A DNA stretch of 64,000 nt from Tardiphaga sp. P9-11 (GCF_008329525.1 NZ_NPKQ01000007.1:62001-126000), one strand, 5' to 3'. Shown: positions 18,548-28,950, counted from the stretch's first letter. Program-made: numbers and translations. Notes: a model not told the origin generated them from the letters alone.

Positions 18548-19780
18548 CTATTGGCGCAATGCTGGGACGACGAGAAACGGGATCATGCCGATCACAACGC
18601 TGATCAAGGCAAAGGTGAGCAGCGAGTTGTAGCTCTGGGTCCAGTCATGCAGCAGGCCGCCGCTCCAAGAGCCGAGCGCGGCGCCGAGGCCGCTACCGAA
18701 GGTGATGGCGCCATAGATCGTACCGACGCGCTTGCCGCGAAAAATCTTCATGGCGGTCGCTGATAGCAGAGGCCCGCGCGAACCGATCATGCTGCCGAAG
18801 CAGATGACGAAACCGGTGAGCAACGCGTAGTTCGGATACCACTGCAGCAGCCACAACATCACGATGCCCGCGAGCGAGAATGAGTAGCTGATCAGGATGG
18901 AGGGACGCCGACCGATAACGCCGTCGAGCCAACTGACTCCCAGCATACCGAACAGCAGCACCACGCCGCTGAAACCCCAGGCGGTCGCCGCCTGTAGTGG
19001 CGGGAAGCCGACATCGACGAGATAGGCGACGACCTGCGGCGAGATCGCAAACATGCCGATGGCGGTGAAGAAGAAAGTGCCGAACAGCGCCCAGAACGCG
19101 TGATGACGCATGGCGCTGAGCAGCGTCCAGCCCTCTTCGATGATTGTATCGTGCTTCTGCAGCTTATCGAGATGCGGTGATCCCGCGCTGATCGCGCGCC
19201 AGGGCAGGATCATGACCGGTACCAGCAAGACAAGTGCGACGATGCCGAAGGCGCGGTAAGCGCCGCGCCACGCCATATGATCAATCAGGAGCTGAGCCAG
19301 CGGCAACATGACCAGCACGCCCGCGCCGGTCGCGGAATAGAGGATCGACATCGCCGTCGGCAGTCGCTTGCCGAACCAGCGTCCCAGCAGCAGCGCATTT
19401 GGAACGTTGCCGATGCAGGCGACGGCAAAGCCGAAACAAAGGCCGAGGGCGAGCTGGAACTGCCAGAGGTGCTCGGCATAGGCGGTGGCCAGCAGTGAAA
19501 GCCCGAGGACTGTGAGGCCGACGGCGAAGACCGTGCGCGGCCCCGAACGATCAAACAGGCGGCCGATGAGAGGGGATGATAGGCCGACGCAGAGCGCCGT
19601 CAGTGCATAGATCGACACGACTTCGCTGCGGTCCCAGCCGAACGATTGCGATACCGGCAGCAGGAATACTGAAAAGCTTTCCTGCAGCCCACGGCCGAAC
19701 AGGGAAAACGTGAAGCAGAGGCCGAGGACCGACAGGCCAGTGCGTTGGGACGACTTCAAATCCATCTGGCTCTTCTTCAC
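18548..19780 (-). CDS. MFS transporter
   Basis: A 410-residue inner-membrane permease with about 12 hydrophobic segments. The major facilitator motif A-like loop is seen in SPLIGRLFDRSGPRTVF between segments 2 and 3. The N-terminal pattern (FGRGLQESFSVFLLPVSQSFGWDRSEVV) resembles oxalate/formate or monocarboxylate-type members. It lies 69 bases downstream of tyrS on the same strand and could be co-transcribed with it. The substrate is unknown. Confidence 0.88.
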   Translation of the reverse strand: MKKSQMDLKSSQRTGLSVLGLCFTFSLFGRGLQESFSVFLLPVSQSFGWDRSEVVSIYALTALCVGLSSPLIGRLFDRSGPRTVFAVGLTVLGLSLLATAYAEHLWQFQLALGLCFGFAVACIGNVPNALLLGRWFGKRLPTAMSILYSATGAGVLVMLPLAQLLIDHMAWRGAYRAFGIVALVLLVPVMILPWRAISAGSPHLDKLQKHDTIIEEGWTLLSAMRHHAFWALFGTFFFTAIGMFAISPQVVAYLVDVGFPPLQAATAWGFSGVVLLFGMLGVSWLDGVIGRRPSILISYSFSLAGIVMLWLLQWYPNYALLTGFVICFGSMIGSRGPLLSATAMKIFRGKRVGTIYGAITFGSGLGAALGSWSGGLLHDWTQSYNSLLTFALISVVIGMIPFLVVPALRQ

Positions 19781-19849
19781 GGCGTTTGCGACAGCTGCGC
19801 CATGGAGCGCGTTTCGGTCGCCGTGAACAAGTGCGCTGGATGAATGCGG

Positions 19850-21100
19850 CTATGCAGGCTTGAGCAGGATGTGGCGCTTCTTGCCGAGCGAGAGCTTGAT
19901 GACACCTTCCGTCAGCAAAGCTGGCGTCAGCATCATCTTCTCGTCCGTCACCGCAACATCGTTGACGCGCAGACCGCCGCCCTTGATCTGGCGTCGTGCT
20001 TCGCCATTCGATGCGACGAAACCGGCATTGACGAAGGCCGCGAGGACGCCGACGCCCGCGTCAAGTTCGGCGCGCGGAATATTGATAGTCGGCAGGCTCT
20101 CGGCGAGCGCGCCTTCCTCGAAGGTCTTGCGCGCCGTCTCCGCAGCCGCGTTTGCTGCATCGCGGCCGTGTACGACGGCAGTGGCTTCGGTCGCGAGAAT
20201 CTTCTTGGCTTCGTTGATCTCCGATCCGCCGAGCGCAGCGAGCTTGGCGATCTCGTCGAGCGGCAGGCGGGTGAAGACCTTGAGGAAGCGGCCGACATCG
20301 GCGTCTTCGGTATTGCGGAAGTACTGCCAGAAGTCATACGGGCTGAAGAGGTCGCCATTGAGCCAGACAGCCCCCGAGGCCGACTTGCCCATCTTCTCAC
20401 CGGACGATTTGGTCAGCAGCGGCGTGGTCAGCGCGTAAAGCTGCGGCCCGCCCATGCGATGGCTGAGATCGACGCCATTGATGATGTTGCCCCACTGATC
20501 GGAGCCGCCCATCTGCAGCAGCGTGCCGTAGCGACGGTTGAGCTCGACGAAGTCGTAGCCCTGCATGATCATGTAGTTGAATTCGAGGAAGGACAGCGAT
20601 TGGTCGCGGTCGAGGCGCAGCTTTACGCTGTCGAAGGACAGCATGCGGTTAACCGAGAAGTGGCGGCCGACATCGCGCAGGAATTCGACATAGTTCAGCT
20701 TCAGCAGCCAGTCCGCGTTATTGACCATCAGTGCGTCGGTCGGGCCGTCGCCATACGCCAGCATCTTGCCGAAGATCTTCTTGATGCCTTCGATGTTCTC
20801 CGCAATCTTCTCGACTGTCAGCAGCTGCCGCTGGTCGTCGCGGAACGACGGGTCGCCGACCATCGAGGTGCCGCCGCCCATCAGCGTGATCGGCCGATGC
20901 CCGGTCTGCTGAAACCAGTACAGCATGGTCACCGAGATCAGGTTGCCGATATGAAGGCTGGTCGCCGTCGCGTCATAGCCCACATAAGCCGTGACCGGTC
21001 CCTTGCAGCAGGCGGCGTCCAGCGCCTCGGCATCGGAGACCTGATGGATCAGGCCGCGGCTCTGCAGGACGTTGAGGAAATCGGACTTATAGGTGGTCAT
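19850..21100 (-). CDS. tyrS: Tyrosyl-tRNA synthetase
   Basis: A 416-residue class I synthetase that attaches tyrosine to tRNA-Tyr. The HIGH-type motif is HIGN at residues 50-53 and the KMSKS-type motif is KMGKS ([16 protein letters not shown]). The tyrosine-binding region GGSDQWGNI and a C-terminal S4-like RNA-binding domain ([16 protein letters not shown]) are present. Length is normal for the bacterial TyrRS type. It is divergent from anmK with a 148-bp shared upstream region, an arrangement often seen in alphaproteobacteria. Confidence 0.97.
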   Translation of the reverse strand: MTTYKSDFLNVLQSRGLIHQVSDAEALDAACCKGPVTAYVGYDATATSLHIGNLISVTMLYWFQQTGHRPITLMGGGTSMVGDPSFRDDQRQLLTVEKIAENIEGIKKIFGKMLAYGDGPTDALMVNNADWLLKLNYVEFLRDVGRHFSVNRMLSFDSVKLRLDRDQSLSFLEFNYMIMQGYDFVELNRRYGTLLQMGGSDQWGNIINGVDLSHRMGGPQLYALTTPLLTKSSGEKMGKSASGAVWLNGDLFSPYDFWQYFRNTEDADVGRFLKVFTRLPLDEIAKLAALGGSEINEAKKILATEATAVVHGRDAANAAAETARKTFEEGALAESLPTINIPRAELDAGVGVLAAFVNAGFVASNGEARRQIKGGGLRVNDVAVTDEKMMLTPALLTEGVIKLSLGKKRHILLKPA

Positions 21101-21248
21101 CGGTTTACGGCTCGGTTCGGATAATTTTACGCTGTCTCAATGGATTGGCGGCAAGGTGGAGAGCGTGCTAGCCGCCCCAAAGTGCCTGTGGCATTATAAG
21201 ATTGGGCGCTTCGACACAAGTTTTGACCGGAAATGAGGGCTTTGCCGT

Positions 21249-22367
21249 GTGCCTGATATGCTGACCGCGATCGGACTAATGAGCGGAACCTCGCTGGACG
21301 GGGTCGATGTCGCCCTAATCGAGACCGATGGCGAACGGGTCGGGTCGTTCGGCCCGTCGGGCTACCGGGCTTATAGCGAGCCCGAGCGCGGTGTGTTGAG
21401 GCAGGCATTGACCGAAGCCGTAGGGTTGACGGGGCGCGATATCAGGCCGGGCATTCTGGCCGAGGCGGAGCATGTGGTGACATCGGCTCATGCCGAGGCC
21501 GTCGAGGCGTTTCTGGCTGATCACGGCATCGCACGGGACAGCATCGATATCGTCGGCTTTCATGGCCAGACCGTGCTGCATCGTCCGGGCGATCGGCTCA
21601 CCGTGCAGATTGGCAACGGAGCAGGTCTTGCACGAATGATCAGCCTGCCGGTGATTTACGACCTCCGTGCGGCTGACGTGGCTGCCGGCGGACAGGGAGC
21701 GCCATTCGCGCCAGTCTATCACCGTGCATTGGCGCAGGGGCTGCATCGCGACGGGCCCATTGCCGTGATCAATATCGGCGGCGTGTCCAACGTCACCTAC
21801 ATCGACGGCGATAGTGTGCTGATCGCCTGCGACACCGGCCCGGGCAATGCGCTGCTCGACGATTTCGTGTTGCGCATGACAGGAAAGCCGTTCGATGCGG
21901 ATGGCGCACTGGCGGCGCAGGGCCGTGTTGATGATGAGTGGGTCGCAAATGGGTTGCAGAATCCGTTCTTTGCGGCAGCGCCGCCGAAGTCGCTTGATCG
22001 CAATCACTTCGCTGCATTGCAACTGAGCGATACGACTCCAGCTGATGGTGCAGCGACGCTGACGGCGTTCACCGCTGCGACCATCGCCAGCATTGCGCCG
22101 CTGTTGCCGAAGCCGCCGCGCAGCTGGATCATCACCGGCGGCGGCGCACGCAATCCGACGATGCTGCGCATGCTGCGGGAGCGATTGCCGACCGCTAGCG
22201 TCGAGAGTGCGAATGATCTGGGCTGGTCGGCCGATGCGATGGAAGCGCAGGCCTTCGCGTTCCTGGCGGCGCGCTCGTTTGCGGGCTTGCCGTTGAGCTA
22301 TCCGGCAACGACTGGTGTGCCGGAGCCGATGACGGGCGGTGTAAGAGCGGACTACCTCGCGAGCTAG
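21249..22367 (+). CDS. anmK: Anhydro-N-acetylmuramic acid kinase
   Basis: A 372-residue ASKHA-fold kinase that opens and phosphorylates 1,6-anhydroMurNAc during peptidoglycan recycling, giving MurNAc-6-phosphate. The N-terminal phosphate loop IGLMSGTSLDGVDVALIETD is diagnostic. Further marks are GFHGQTVLHRPG, NIGGVSNVTYI, DTGPGNALLDD and ITGGGARNP. The start is probably GTG at 21249, with GAGGG about 10 bases upstream; ATG at 21258 is a possible alternative and fits homologue starts. A downstream MurQ partner is not present here. Confidence 0.95.
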   Translation: MPDMLTAIGLMSGTSLDGVDVALIETDGERVGSFGPSGYRAYSEPERGVLRQALTEAVGLTGRDIRPGILAEAEHVVTSAHAEAVEAFLADHGIARDSIDIVGFHGQTVLHRPGDRLTVQIGNGAGLARMISLPVIYDLRAADVAAGGQGAPFAPVYHRALAQGLHRDGPIAVINIGGVSNVTYIDGDSVLIACDTGPGNALLDDFVLRMTGKPFDADGALAAQGRVDDEWVANGLQNPFFAAAPPKSLDRNHFAALQLSDTTPADGAATLTAFTAATIASIAPLLPKPPRSWIITGGGARNPTMLRMLRERLPTASVESANDLGWSADAMEAQAFAFLAARSFAGLPLSYPATTGVPEPMTGGVRADYLAS

Positions 22368-22688
22368 TGCGAGGTTCGCCATAGCTACGGCGATTCGACT
22401 CACTCAACCAACGAATCGGGTTGATCGCGAACAATGGCGTCTATGCCGGTGGTAGTCGGCAAGCCGCCGCGGACACAGATGCGTGATGGCATCATTAAGT
22501 CTCGTGATAAATTCGGTACGAAAATGCCGTGGCTTGTCGATTATGTTGCCGAAAGCACACAGCCGGAAAATGATGCTGCGACAATCGACCGCGCGCATTG
22601 TTTCGCAACATGATCTTCCACAACTCTGCCTCATGAATGGCACGCCCGGGGCAATCGCGCGTGCCGATACGATCGGTACGGAGGCGAC
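22368..22688. other. Leader region of the porin gene
   Basis: 321 bases between anmK and the porin gene with no convincing coding sequence. It should hold the porin promoter and leader. A GGAGG ribosome site ends it at about 22680. I did not find clear -35/-10 boxes or a strong dyad. Confidence 0.45.
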
Positions 22689-24215
22689 ATGACCATGATG
22701 AAGCAAATGATCCTTGGCTCGGCAGCGGCGTTGCTGGCTGCGAGCACTGCCCAGGCGGCTGACCTTCCGGTGAAGGCCAAGGCTGTCGAATACGTGAAAA
22801 TCTGCTCGATCTATGGTGCCGGCTTCTACTACATCCCTGGCACCGACACCTGCATCAAGATCGGCGGCGCGATCCGCCTCAACACAACCTTCAACGGCAA
22901 TGCTCAGGACACGCCATACTGGCAGGGCGGCGCCGGCGGCAACAACCTCTGGACCAAGGACAACTTCCTTACCCGCGAGCGTATTACCGCCACCGTCGAT
23001 ACCCGTACCGGAACCGAATACGGCGTTGTTCGTACCTATTCGAGCATCCTGTTCGACTTCACGCAGAACCGTGAATCGATCGCCGGTGGCTTCACGGAAG
23101 TTGACTTCGCGTTCATCCAGTTCGCAGGCTTCACCTTCGGTAAGGCCGTGTCGAGCTTCGATCCGCAGTGGGCGCTCACCAAGCCGTGGATTTCGTCGGG
23201 CGGAATCGCCGGCTCCAACAACTCGACAGGCATTCCGCAGATCGCTTACACAGCGGAATTCGGTAACGGCGTCTCGGGCACGATTTCGCTCGAAAACGCG
23301 TCGGCCTATCGCAATGCTGGCCTCTACAATACCGCGAACTTCATCGTGGCGCCCGGTGCAGGGTCGTTCACGGGTGCCTTTTACGGCAGCAATTCGAACA
23401 CATTCCTCGGCAATGCCACGGGTGGCAACCATATTCCTGATATTGTCGGCAATCTCCGGCTCGATCAGAAATGGGGCTCGCTGCACTTTGCTGCGGCGAT
23501 GCATACCTCGACGCCGGGCTTCTACGGCGCCAACGAATCGACAGGCCACGCCGACGATGCCTACGGCTTCGCGGTCAGCGGCGCGGTTGAATTCAAGGAC
23601 CTGCCCACCGGCTCAGGCGACAGCCTGAAGCTCGAAGCGTCCTACGGCAAGGGCGCCGCCAAGTACATTTTCACAGGCGGCACCATCGATACATCGGGCG
23701 GCGGTCGTTTTGCCAAGTTTGATGGCAATACGGTCGGTTTCGGCTATGTGCTTGACGGCGTGTTCTCTCCGGGTGGCTCGATCCAGTTGAGCGACGCCTG
23801 GGAAGTTAGCGCGTTCTACGAGCACTACTGGAACCCAGCCTGGCGCACCTCGGTGTGGGGCAACTACAGCCACATCTCTTATGGTGATGCTGGCAACGCC
23901 ATGCTCGCGGCAGCGTTCAGCCCTGCGGGCGGTCGCTTGGGATCGAGCAGCGCGACATCGTCGGGTGCTACGGCCGGCAGCCTCTCGGGCACCACCAACA
24001 ACTTCGACTTCGGCATCGCCCAGGTCGGTACTGTAACTTCCTGGACACCGGTCAAAAACCTGACCCTGTCGGCTGAATTCACTTACAGCCGCCTCGATCA
24101 GAGCCTCGACGGCACCTATACCGGCACCGTGTCCGGCAAGCCGGCGAACCAAGCCTATCAGATCAAGGACCAGAACATCTACAGCGGCGCGGTTCAGATC
24201 CTGCGTTCGTTCTGA
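22689..24215 (+). CDS. Porin of the Bradyrhizobium outer-membrane family
   Basis: A 508-residue outer-membrane beta-barrel that lets small hydrophilic molecules cross. Residues 1-23 are a signal peptide ending AQA. The mature protein begins with the family hallmark ADLPVKAKAVEYVKICS, then GAGFYYIPGTDTCIKIGG, with two cysteines in the plug-like N-terminal region. The rest is alternating beta-strand sequence with many Gly, Asn and aromatic residues, ending in a C-terminal Phe (LRSF), as required for barrel assembly. A strong terminator follows. Such porins are usually highly expressed and present in several paralogues. Confidence 0.94.
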   Translation: MTMMKQMILGSAAALLAASTAQAADLPVKAKAVEYVKICSIYGAGFYYIPGTDTCIKIGGAIRLNTTFNGNAQDTPYWQGGAGGNNLWTKDNFLTRERITATVDTRTGTEYGVVRTYSSILFDFTQNRESIAGGFTEVDFAFIQFAGFTFGKAVSSFDPQWALTKPWISSGGIAGSNNSTGIPQIAYTAEFGNGVSGTISLENASAYRNAGLYNTANFIVAPGAGSFTGAFYGSNSNTFLGNATGGNHIPDIVGNLRLDQKWGSLHFAAAMHTSTPGFYGANESTGHADDAYGFAVSGAVEFKDLPTGSGDSLKLEASYGKGAAKYIFTGGTIDTSGGGRFAKFDGNTVGFGYVLDGVFSPGGSIQLSDAWEVSAFYEHYWNPAWRTSVWGNYSHISYGDAGNAMLAAAFSPAGGRLGSSSATSSGATAGSLSGTTNNFDFGIAQVGTVTSWTPVKNLTLSAEFTYSRLDQSLDGTYTGTVSGKPANQAYQIKDQNIYSGAVQILRSF

Positions 24216-24236
24216 TCCGATCAGAACCTGCAACTT

Positions 24237-24270
24237 AAAAGCCCTCGGCCAGATCTGGCCGAGGGCTTTT
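24237..24270 (+). terminator. Terminator of the porin gene
   Basis: A perfect 34-base palindrome (17 + 17) with a GC-rich core, flanked by AAAA on the left and TTTTTGTTT on the right. It has classic intrinsic-terminator form 21 bases after the porin stop, and is symmetrical enough to work from both sides; the convergent hydrolase gene ends at 24313. Confidence 0.92.
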
Positions 24271-24312
24271 TGTTTGGGAGATGAAGCAACCGGCGTGAGC
24301 CGATGGAGGCCC

Positions 24313-24960
24313 TCAGCGCACGTTGGCGAGGCGCATGTCGAGATAGCCGGTCACCGATTCCATCAGCGGTTCGAGCTTGTTGTCGAAGAAGTGGTTCGCG
24401 CCGGGAATGATGTGCTGATCGATCACGATGCCCTTCTGGGTCTTCAGCTTTTCGACCAGCGTGTTGACGTCCTTCGGCGGCACGACAGCGTCCTTCTCGC
24501 CATGCACGATCAGACCCGATGACGGGCAGGGTGCAAGGAACGAGAAGTCATAGAGATTGGCCGGCGGCGCGATCGAGATGAAGCCTTCGACCTCGGGGCG
24601 GCGCATCAGGAGCTGCATGCCGATCCAGGCGCCGAACGAGAAGCCGGCCACCCAGCAGGCGCGGGCTTCGGGATTGATGGTCTGTGCCCAGTCGAGCGCT
24701 GCCGCTGCGTCGGACAGCTCGCCGGTGCCATGATCGAACGAGCCCTGGCTGCGACCGACGCCGCGGAAATTGAAGCGCAGCACCGAGAAGCCGCGATGCA
24801 CGAAGGCGTAATAGCACTGGTAGACGATCTGGTGATTCATCGTACCCGCGAATTGCGGATGCGGATGCAGCACCATGGCGATCGGCGCATTCTTCTGCTT
24901 GGCGGGGTGATAGCGGCCTTCGATACGGCCTGCGGGACCGGTGAAAATGACTTCGGGCAT
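24313..24960 (-). CDS. Alpha/beta hydrolase (dienelactone-hydrolase-like)
   Basis: A 215-residue cytosolic hydrolase. The nucleophile serine lies in the elbow GFSFGAWIG near residue 110, with an acid in HGEKDAVVPP and a histidine in PGANHFFDNKL, so the triad looks complete. LHPHPQFAGTMNHQIV is typical of a conserved proteobacterial group of unknown substrate. The ATG at 24960 has an AAGGA site; upstream in-frame starts would add a basic extension overlapping the divergent region. It is divergent from the suf operon start by 277 bases. Confidence 0.9.
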   Translation of the reverse strand: MPEVIFTGPAGRIEGRYHPAKQKNAPIAMVLHPHPQFAGTMNHQIVYQCYYAFVHRGFSVLRFNFRGVGRSQGSFDHGTGELSDAAAALDWAQTINPEARACWVAGFSFGAWIGMQLLMRRPEVEGFISIAPPANLYDFSFLAPCPSSGLIVHGEKDAVVPPKDVNTLVEKLKTQKGIVIDQHIIPGANHFFDNKLEPLMESVTGYLDMRLANVR

Positions 24961-25237
24961 AGTGATCCTTAGGTCCCGTTCTTGGCGTGACAGCCGGTTT
25001 CGCGCAGAGCTCGGCGAGAATGGCTCGGAGAGGGACCCCTGCGAGAAAAGGGGCGATCGGGCATCGTCACATGAAAGCGGCCGGCGCCGGGTGAAGTTGA
25101 GGCCGCGTTCTACCATGAGCGCAGGGGCGAAAAGCAAGCATATTGAACGCTTCCGCAGCTCTGACGTACGCCGCGATGGGCGCTTTTGGCGGTCAATTGG
25201 GCTAAGAGTGACAGCGCGCAACGTCGGTTGACGTCCA

Positions 25238-26446
25238 ATGTGGCTATCGAGGCTCCAAGCCCTTCAGGGTAAAGCGAAATTGGCTAAAGACCGGATCTAT
25301 CTCGACTGGAATGCGACGACACCGCTTCGCCCCGAGGCGCGGGCGGCGATGGCGGCTGCGTGGGATCTCGTCGGCAACCCGTCGTCGGTCCACGCCGAGG
25401 GCCGTCAGGCCCGTCGTATGGTCGAGGATGCCCGTGTGGCGGTCGCAAGCGCCGTGGGCGCAGATTCGCGGAACGTGGTATTCACCTCAGGCGGAACCGA
25501 AGCCAATGTGTTGGCGCTGACGCCGGGGCTGGTGCGCAAGCCGGGCGTGCCCGTGCGGCGGCTGATCGTCTCTGCGGTGGAGCACGCCTCGGTGCTCGCG
25601 GGCGGTCGTTTCGCCACCGCAGACATTCAAGTCCTAGGCGTGGACCGTGATGGCGTCGTGAGGCCTGACGATTTGCGGACATTGTTGACCAATGGCGAGC
25701 CCGCGCTGGTTTCCGTGATGCTGGCCAATAATGAAACCGGTGCCCTTCAACCGATTCCTGAGCTTGCGGGCATTGTGCATGACGCGGGTGGCTTGCTGCA
25801 TGTCGATGCGGTGCAGGCATTCGGAAAGATATCTATCGATATCAGTCAATTGCAGGTAGATCTTCTATCTATTTCTGCGCATAAGATCGGCGGCCCGAAG
25901 GGTGTTGGTGCGTTGGTCATGGCCAATGGCGTCGCGGGGCTCGACGCACTGCTCCGCGGCGGCGGGCAGGAACTGGGGCGTCGGGCGGGAACCGAGAACG
26001 TGCCAGGAATCGCCGGTTTTGGTGCCGCTGTGATGGCCGCCATGGCGTCGCTGGATGACATGAAGCGGGTCGAAAAGCTGCGTCTGCGGCTTGAGGCGGG
26101 CTTGCGGCAATCCAGCAACGGACTTGTGTTCGCCCAGGATGTGCCGCGTCTGCCCAATACGGTCCTGTTCGGTGCCCCCGGATTGCGCGCCGAGACTGCC
26201 GTGATTGGATTTGATCTCGAAGGTATCGCGGTATCGTCCGGTTCTGCCTGTTCTTCTGGTAAGGTGCAGCCGTCCCACGTGCTGGAAGCCATGGGTTTCG
26301 GGCCGGAGCTGACCCGGGGTGCCGTGCGTCTCAGTCTGGGCTGGTCGACCACCGAAGCGGATGTCGATCGGTGCCTGGAGGCTTGGCGAAAGCTCTCGGG
26401 TACACTACTTAAACATAGCGACGAAACACAGCTTGAACGGTTCTAA
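25238..26446 (+). CDS. Cysteine desulfurase, NifS/IscS class I type, first gene of the suf cluster
   Basis: About 402 residues, a PLP enzyme that removes sulfur from cysteine as a persulfide for Fe-S assembly. The PLP lysine is in SAHKIGGPKG and the active cysteine lies in SSGSACSSGK, the longer-loop class I form. The start is uncertain: ATG at 25238 has no clear ribosome site, while TTG at 25280 directly before AKDRIYLDWNATTP has AGGG about 11 bases upstream and fits homologues. The gene opens the suf operon, which also holds a class II desulfurase (sufS). Confidence 0.9.
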   Translation: MWLSRLQALQGKAKLAKDRIYLDWNATTPLRPEARAAMAAAWDLVGNPSSVHAEGRQARRMVEDARVAVASAVGADSRNVVFTSGGTEANVLALTPGLVRKPGVPVRRLIVSAVEHASVLAGGRFATADIQVLGVDRDGVVRPDDLRTLLTNGEPALVSVMLANNETGALQPIPELAGIVHDAGGLLHVDAVQAFGKISIDISQLQVDLLSISAHKIGGPKGVGALVMANGVAGLDALLRGGGQELGRRAGTENVPGIAGFGAAVMAAMASLDDMKRVEKLRLRLEAGLRQSSNGLVFAQDVPRLPNTVLFGAPGLRAETAVIGFDLEGIAVSSGSACSSGKVQPSHVLEAMGFGPELTRGAVRLSLGWSTTEADVDRCLEAWRKLSGTLLKHSDETQLERF

Positions 26447-26554
26447 GAGGGGTGATTTCCCGGCGGGAACATCGTAAAGAACCCCGACAAGCTTTGAGTT
26501 TCACGTTTCTGGATTGATCCACCGCGGTCCTTGAAACCGCGAGCGGAGGATAAA

Positions 26555-28036
26555 ATGGCTGCCGTACAAGAGACCGTCGATCGGGTTCGCCAGATCGACG
26601 TTGATCAATATCGTTATGGATTCGAGACCATCATCGAATCCGAGAAGGCCCCGAAGGGCCTCTCCGAAGACACCGTACGTTACATCTCCGCCAAGAAAAA
26701 CGAGCCAGCCTGGATGCTGGAATGGCGTCTTGAGGCGTATCGCCGGTGGCTGACCATGGAAGAGCCGAAGTGGGCGCGGGTCGAGTATCCGAAGATCGAC
26801 TTCCAGGATCTCTATTATTATTCCGCACCGAAGCCGAAGAAGACCATCGGCTCGATCGACGAGATCGATCCCGAAATTCTCGAAACCTACAAGAAGCTCG
26901 GCATTCCGCTCCGCGAGATCGAGGCGCTGGAAGGCGTCGTTCGTCCCGAGGGTGAGCGCAGGATCGCCGTCGACGCTGTGTTCGACTCGGTGTCGGTCGC
27001 GACCACGTTCCAGAAGGAGCTCAAGCAGGCCGGCGTCATCTTCATGCCGATCTCGGAAGCCATCCGCGAACATCCCGAACTGGTGAAGCAGTATCTCGGC
27101 ACGGTCGTCCCCACCTCTGATAATTTCTATGCCACGCTGAACTCGGCCGTGTTCTCGGACGGGTCGTTCGTCTATGTGCCGCCGGGTGTTCGCTGCCCGA
27201 TGGAGCTGTCGACCTATTTCCGCATCAACGAACGTAATACCGGCCAGTTCGAGCGCACGCTGATCATCGCCGACAAGGGTGCTTATGTCAGCTATCTCGA
27301 AGGCTGCACCGCGCCGCAGCGCGACGAGAACCAGCTCCATGCGGCCGTCGTCGAGCTGGTCACGCTGGACGACGCCGAGATCAAGTATTCGACGGTGCAG
27401 AACTGGTACCCCGGCAATTCCGAGGGCAAGGGCGGCATCTACAATTTCGTCACCAAGCGCGGCGACTGCCGCGGTGATAACTCCAAGATCTCCTGGACCC
27501 AGGTCGAGACCGGTTCGGCGATCACCTGGAAATATCCGAGCTGCATCCTGCGCGGCGACAATTCGCGCGGCGAGTTCTATTCGATCGCGATTTCGAACGG
27601 CTATCAGCAGGTCGATAGCGGCACCAAGATGATCCATCTCGGCAAGAACACCACGAGCCGGATCATCTCCAAGGGCATCGCTGCCGGCAAGTCGCAGAAC
27701 ACCTATCGTGGCCTTGTCACCGCGCATCGCAAGGCGACGAATGCCCGTAACTTCACGGCCTGTGACTCGCTCCTGATCGGCGATCAGTGCGGCGCGCATA
27801 CAGTGCCGTATATCGAGGCGAAGAATGCCTCGACATTGTTCGAGCATGAAGCCACGACCTCGAAGATCTCCGAGGACGTGCTGTTCTATTGCATCCAGCG
27901 TGGCCTGAGCCAGGAAGAGGCCGTCGGTCTTGTGGTCAATGGTTTCGTGAAGGATGTGCTGCAGCAGCTGCCGATGGAATTCGCAGTGGAAGCGCAGAAG
28001 CTGATTTCGATCTCGCTTGAGGGATCGGTGGGCTAA
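26555..28036 (+). CDS. sufB: Fe-S cluster assembly scaffold SufB
   Basis: A 493-residue component of the SufBC2D scaffold, on which Fe-S clusters are built in the cytosol. Family signatures are visible throughout: [18 protein letters not shown] near residue 45, the beta-helix core, [24 protein letters not shown] near residue 310, and the C-terminal helix [20 protein letters not shown]. The ATG at 26555 has an ideal GGAGGA site; an in-frame TTG at 26531 is not needed. It follows the first desulfurase by 108 bases and precedes sufC by 155 bases, which include a small hairpin. Confidence 0.97.
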   Translation: MAAVQETVDRVRQIDVDQYRYGFETIIESEKAPKGLSEDTVRYISAKKNEPAWMLEWRLEAYRRWLTMEEPKWARVEYPKIDFQDLYYYSAPKPKKTIGSIDEIDPEILETYKKLGIPLREIEALEGVVRPEGERRIAVDAVFDSVSVATTFQKELKQAGVIFMPISEAIREHPELVKQYLGTVVPTSDNFYATLNSAVFSDGSFVYVPPGVRCPMELSTYFRINERNTGQFERTLIIADKGAYVSYLEGCTAPQRDENQLHAAVVELVTLDDAEIKYSTVQNWYPGNSEGKGGIYNFVTKRGDCRGDNSKISWTQVETGSAITWKYPSCILRGDNSRGEFYSIAISNGYQQVDSGTKMIHLGKNTTSRIISKGIAAGKSQNTYRGLVTAHRKATNARNFTACDSLLIGDQCGAHTVPYIEAKNASTLFEHEATTSKISEDVLFYCIQRGLSQEEAVGLVVNGFVKDVLQQLPMEFAVEAQKLISISLEGSVG

Positions 28037-28103
28037 GTCCCGCCATCGCGGATGCCCGCACGGCGGCGCTTCCGAGATGTCGGCAAAATTGAAAACCATC
28101 CTT

Positions 28104-28131
28104 AGAGGCTCGCCGCGAATGGCGAGCACTC
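28104..28131 (+). other. Hairpin in the sufB-sufC gap
   Basis: A 7-bp stem, GCTCGCC with GGCGAGC (28108-28114, 28121-28127), which can be lengthened by pairing AGAG with CTCT across a small bulge. No T-run follows. It could partly attenuate transcription, set different mRNA stabilities for sufB and sufC, or be an extragenic palindrome. Confidence 0.4.
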
Positions 28132-28191
28132 TAGCCTGAATCCGATTGCGTTCAGGCGAGGGTGACGATGATGATCAAAGGATAGAGACTG

Positions 28192-28950
28192 ATGACCGCA
28201 TTGCTTGAAGTGAAGGACCTGCAGGTTCGTGTCGAGGATCGCGAGATTCTCCATGGGCTGACGATGACCGTAAACGGCGGCGAAGTGCATGCCATCATGG
28301 GACCGAACGGTTCAGGCAAGTCCACGCTCAGCCACGTCATTGCCGGCAAGCCCGGTTATGAAGTGACCGGTGGCGAAATCCTGTTCAAGGGCGAAGACCT
28401 CCTGGAGATGGAGCCCGACGAGCGCGCCGCCAAGGGCGTGTTCCTGGCGTTCCAGTATCCCGTGGAAATTCCCGGTGTGACCACGATGAACTTCCTGCGC
28501 ACCGCGGTGAACGCACAGCGCAAGGCGCGCGGCGAGAGCGAATATCTGGTGCCGGATTTCCTCAGGAAGGTCCGCGAAGTCGCGGCCTCGCTGAACATCC
28601 CGATGGATATGCTGAAGCGCGGCGTCAATGTCGGCTTCTCCGGCGGCGAGAAGAAGCGCAACGAAGTGCTGCAGATGGCGCTGTTCCAGCCGAGCCTGTG
28701 CATCCTCGACGAAATGGACTCCGGTCTTGACATCGACGCGTTGCGCGTTGCTGCCGACGGCGTCAATGCGCTGCGCAGCCCGGATCGCGCCATGGTGGTG
28801 ATCACCCACTACCAGCGCTTGCTGAACTACATCGTGCCAGATCATGTGCATGTGATGTCAAAGGGCCGCGTCGTGAAGAGCGGCGGCAAGGAACTGGCGC
28901 TGGAACTCGAAGAGTCCGGTTACGCGCAGTATGAAGACGCGGCGGCCTGA
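28192..28950 (+). CDS. sufC: Fe-S cluster assembly ATPase SufC
   Basis: A 252-residue ABC-type ATPase that drives conformational change in the SufBC2D complex. It has Walker A GPNGSGKST near residue 40, the ABC signature FSGGEKKRNE near 150, Walker B with the catalytic Glu (CILDEMDSGLDID) and the H-loop VITHYQR. It lacks membrane partners, as expected for SufC. An AAAGGA ribosome site precedes the ATG. It is spaced 11 bases from sufD, consistent with one operon. Confidence 0.97.
   Translation: MTALLEVKDLQVRVEDREILHGLTMTVNGGEVHAIMGPNGSGKSTLSHVIAGKPGYEVTGGEILFKGEDLLEMEPDERAAKGVFLAFQYPVEIPGVTTMNFLRTAVNAQRKARGESEYLVPDFLRKVREVAASLNIPMDMLKRGVNVGFSGGEKKRNEVLQMALFQPSLCILDEMDSGLDIDALRVAADGVNALRSPDRAMVVITHYQRLLNYIVPDHVHVMSKGRVVKSGGKELALELEESGYAQYEDAAA

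Noticed and set aside
19844-21124. 426-codon plus-strand frame opposite tyrS
   Set aside because: tyrS has all class I synthetase motifs; the antisense frame has none.
22483-22692. 69-codon frame in the porin leader
   Set aside because: Weak start, odd composition, and it runs into the porin start; more likely leader sequence.
22404-23549. Minus-strand frame across the porin start
   Set aside because: Antisense of the porin signal peptide and N-terminus; Arg-rich without domain.
24237-24270. 34-base palindrome as a recombination or CRISPR-like site
   Set aside because: Flanking A-run and T-run and its place after the porin stop make it a standard terminator.
26501-28129. 542-codon minus-strand frame opposite sufB
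   Set aside because: Shadow of sufB.
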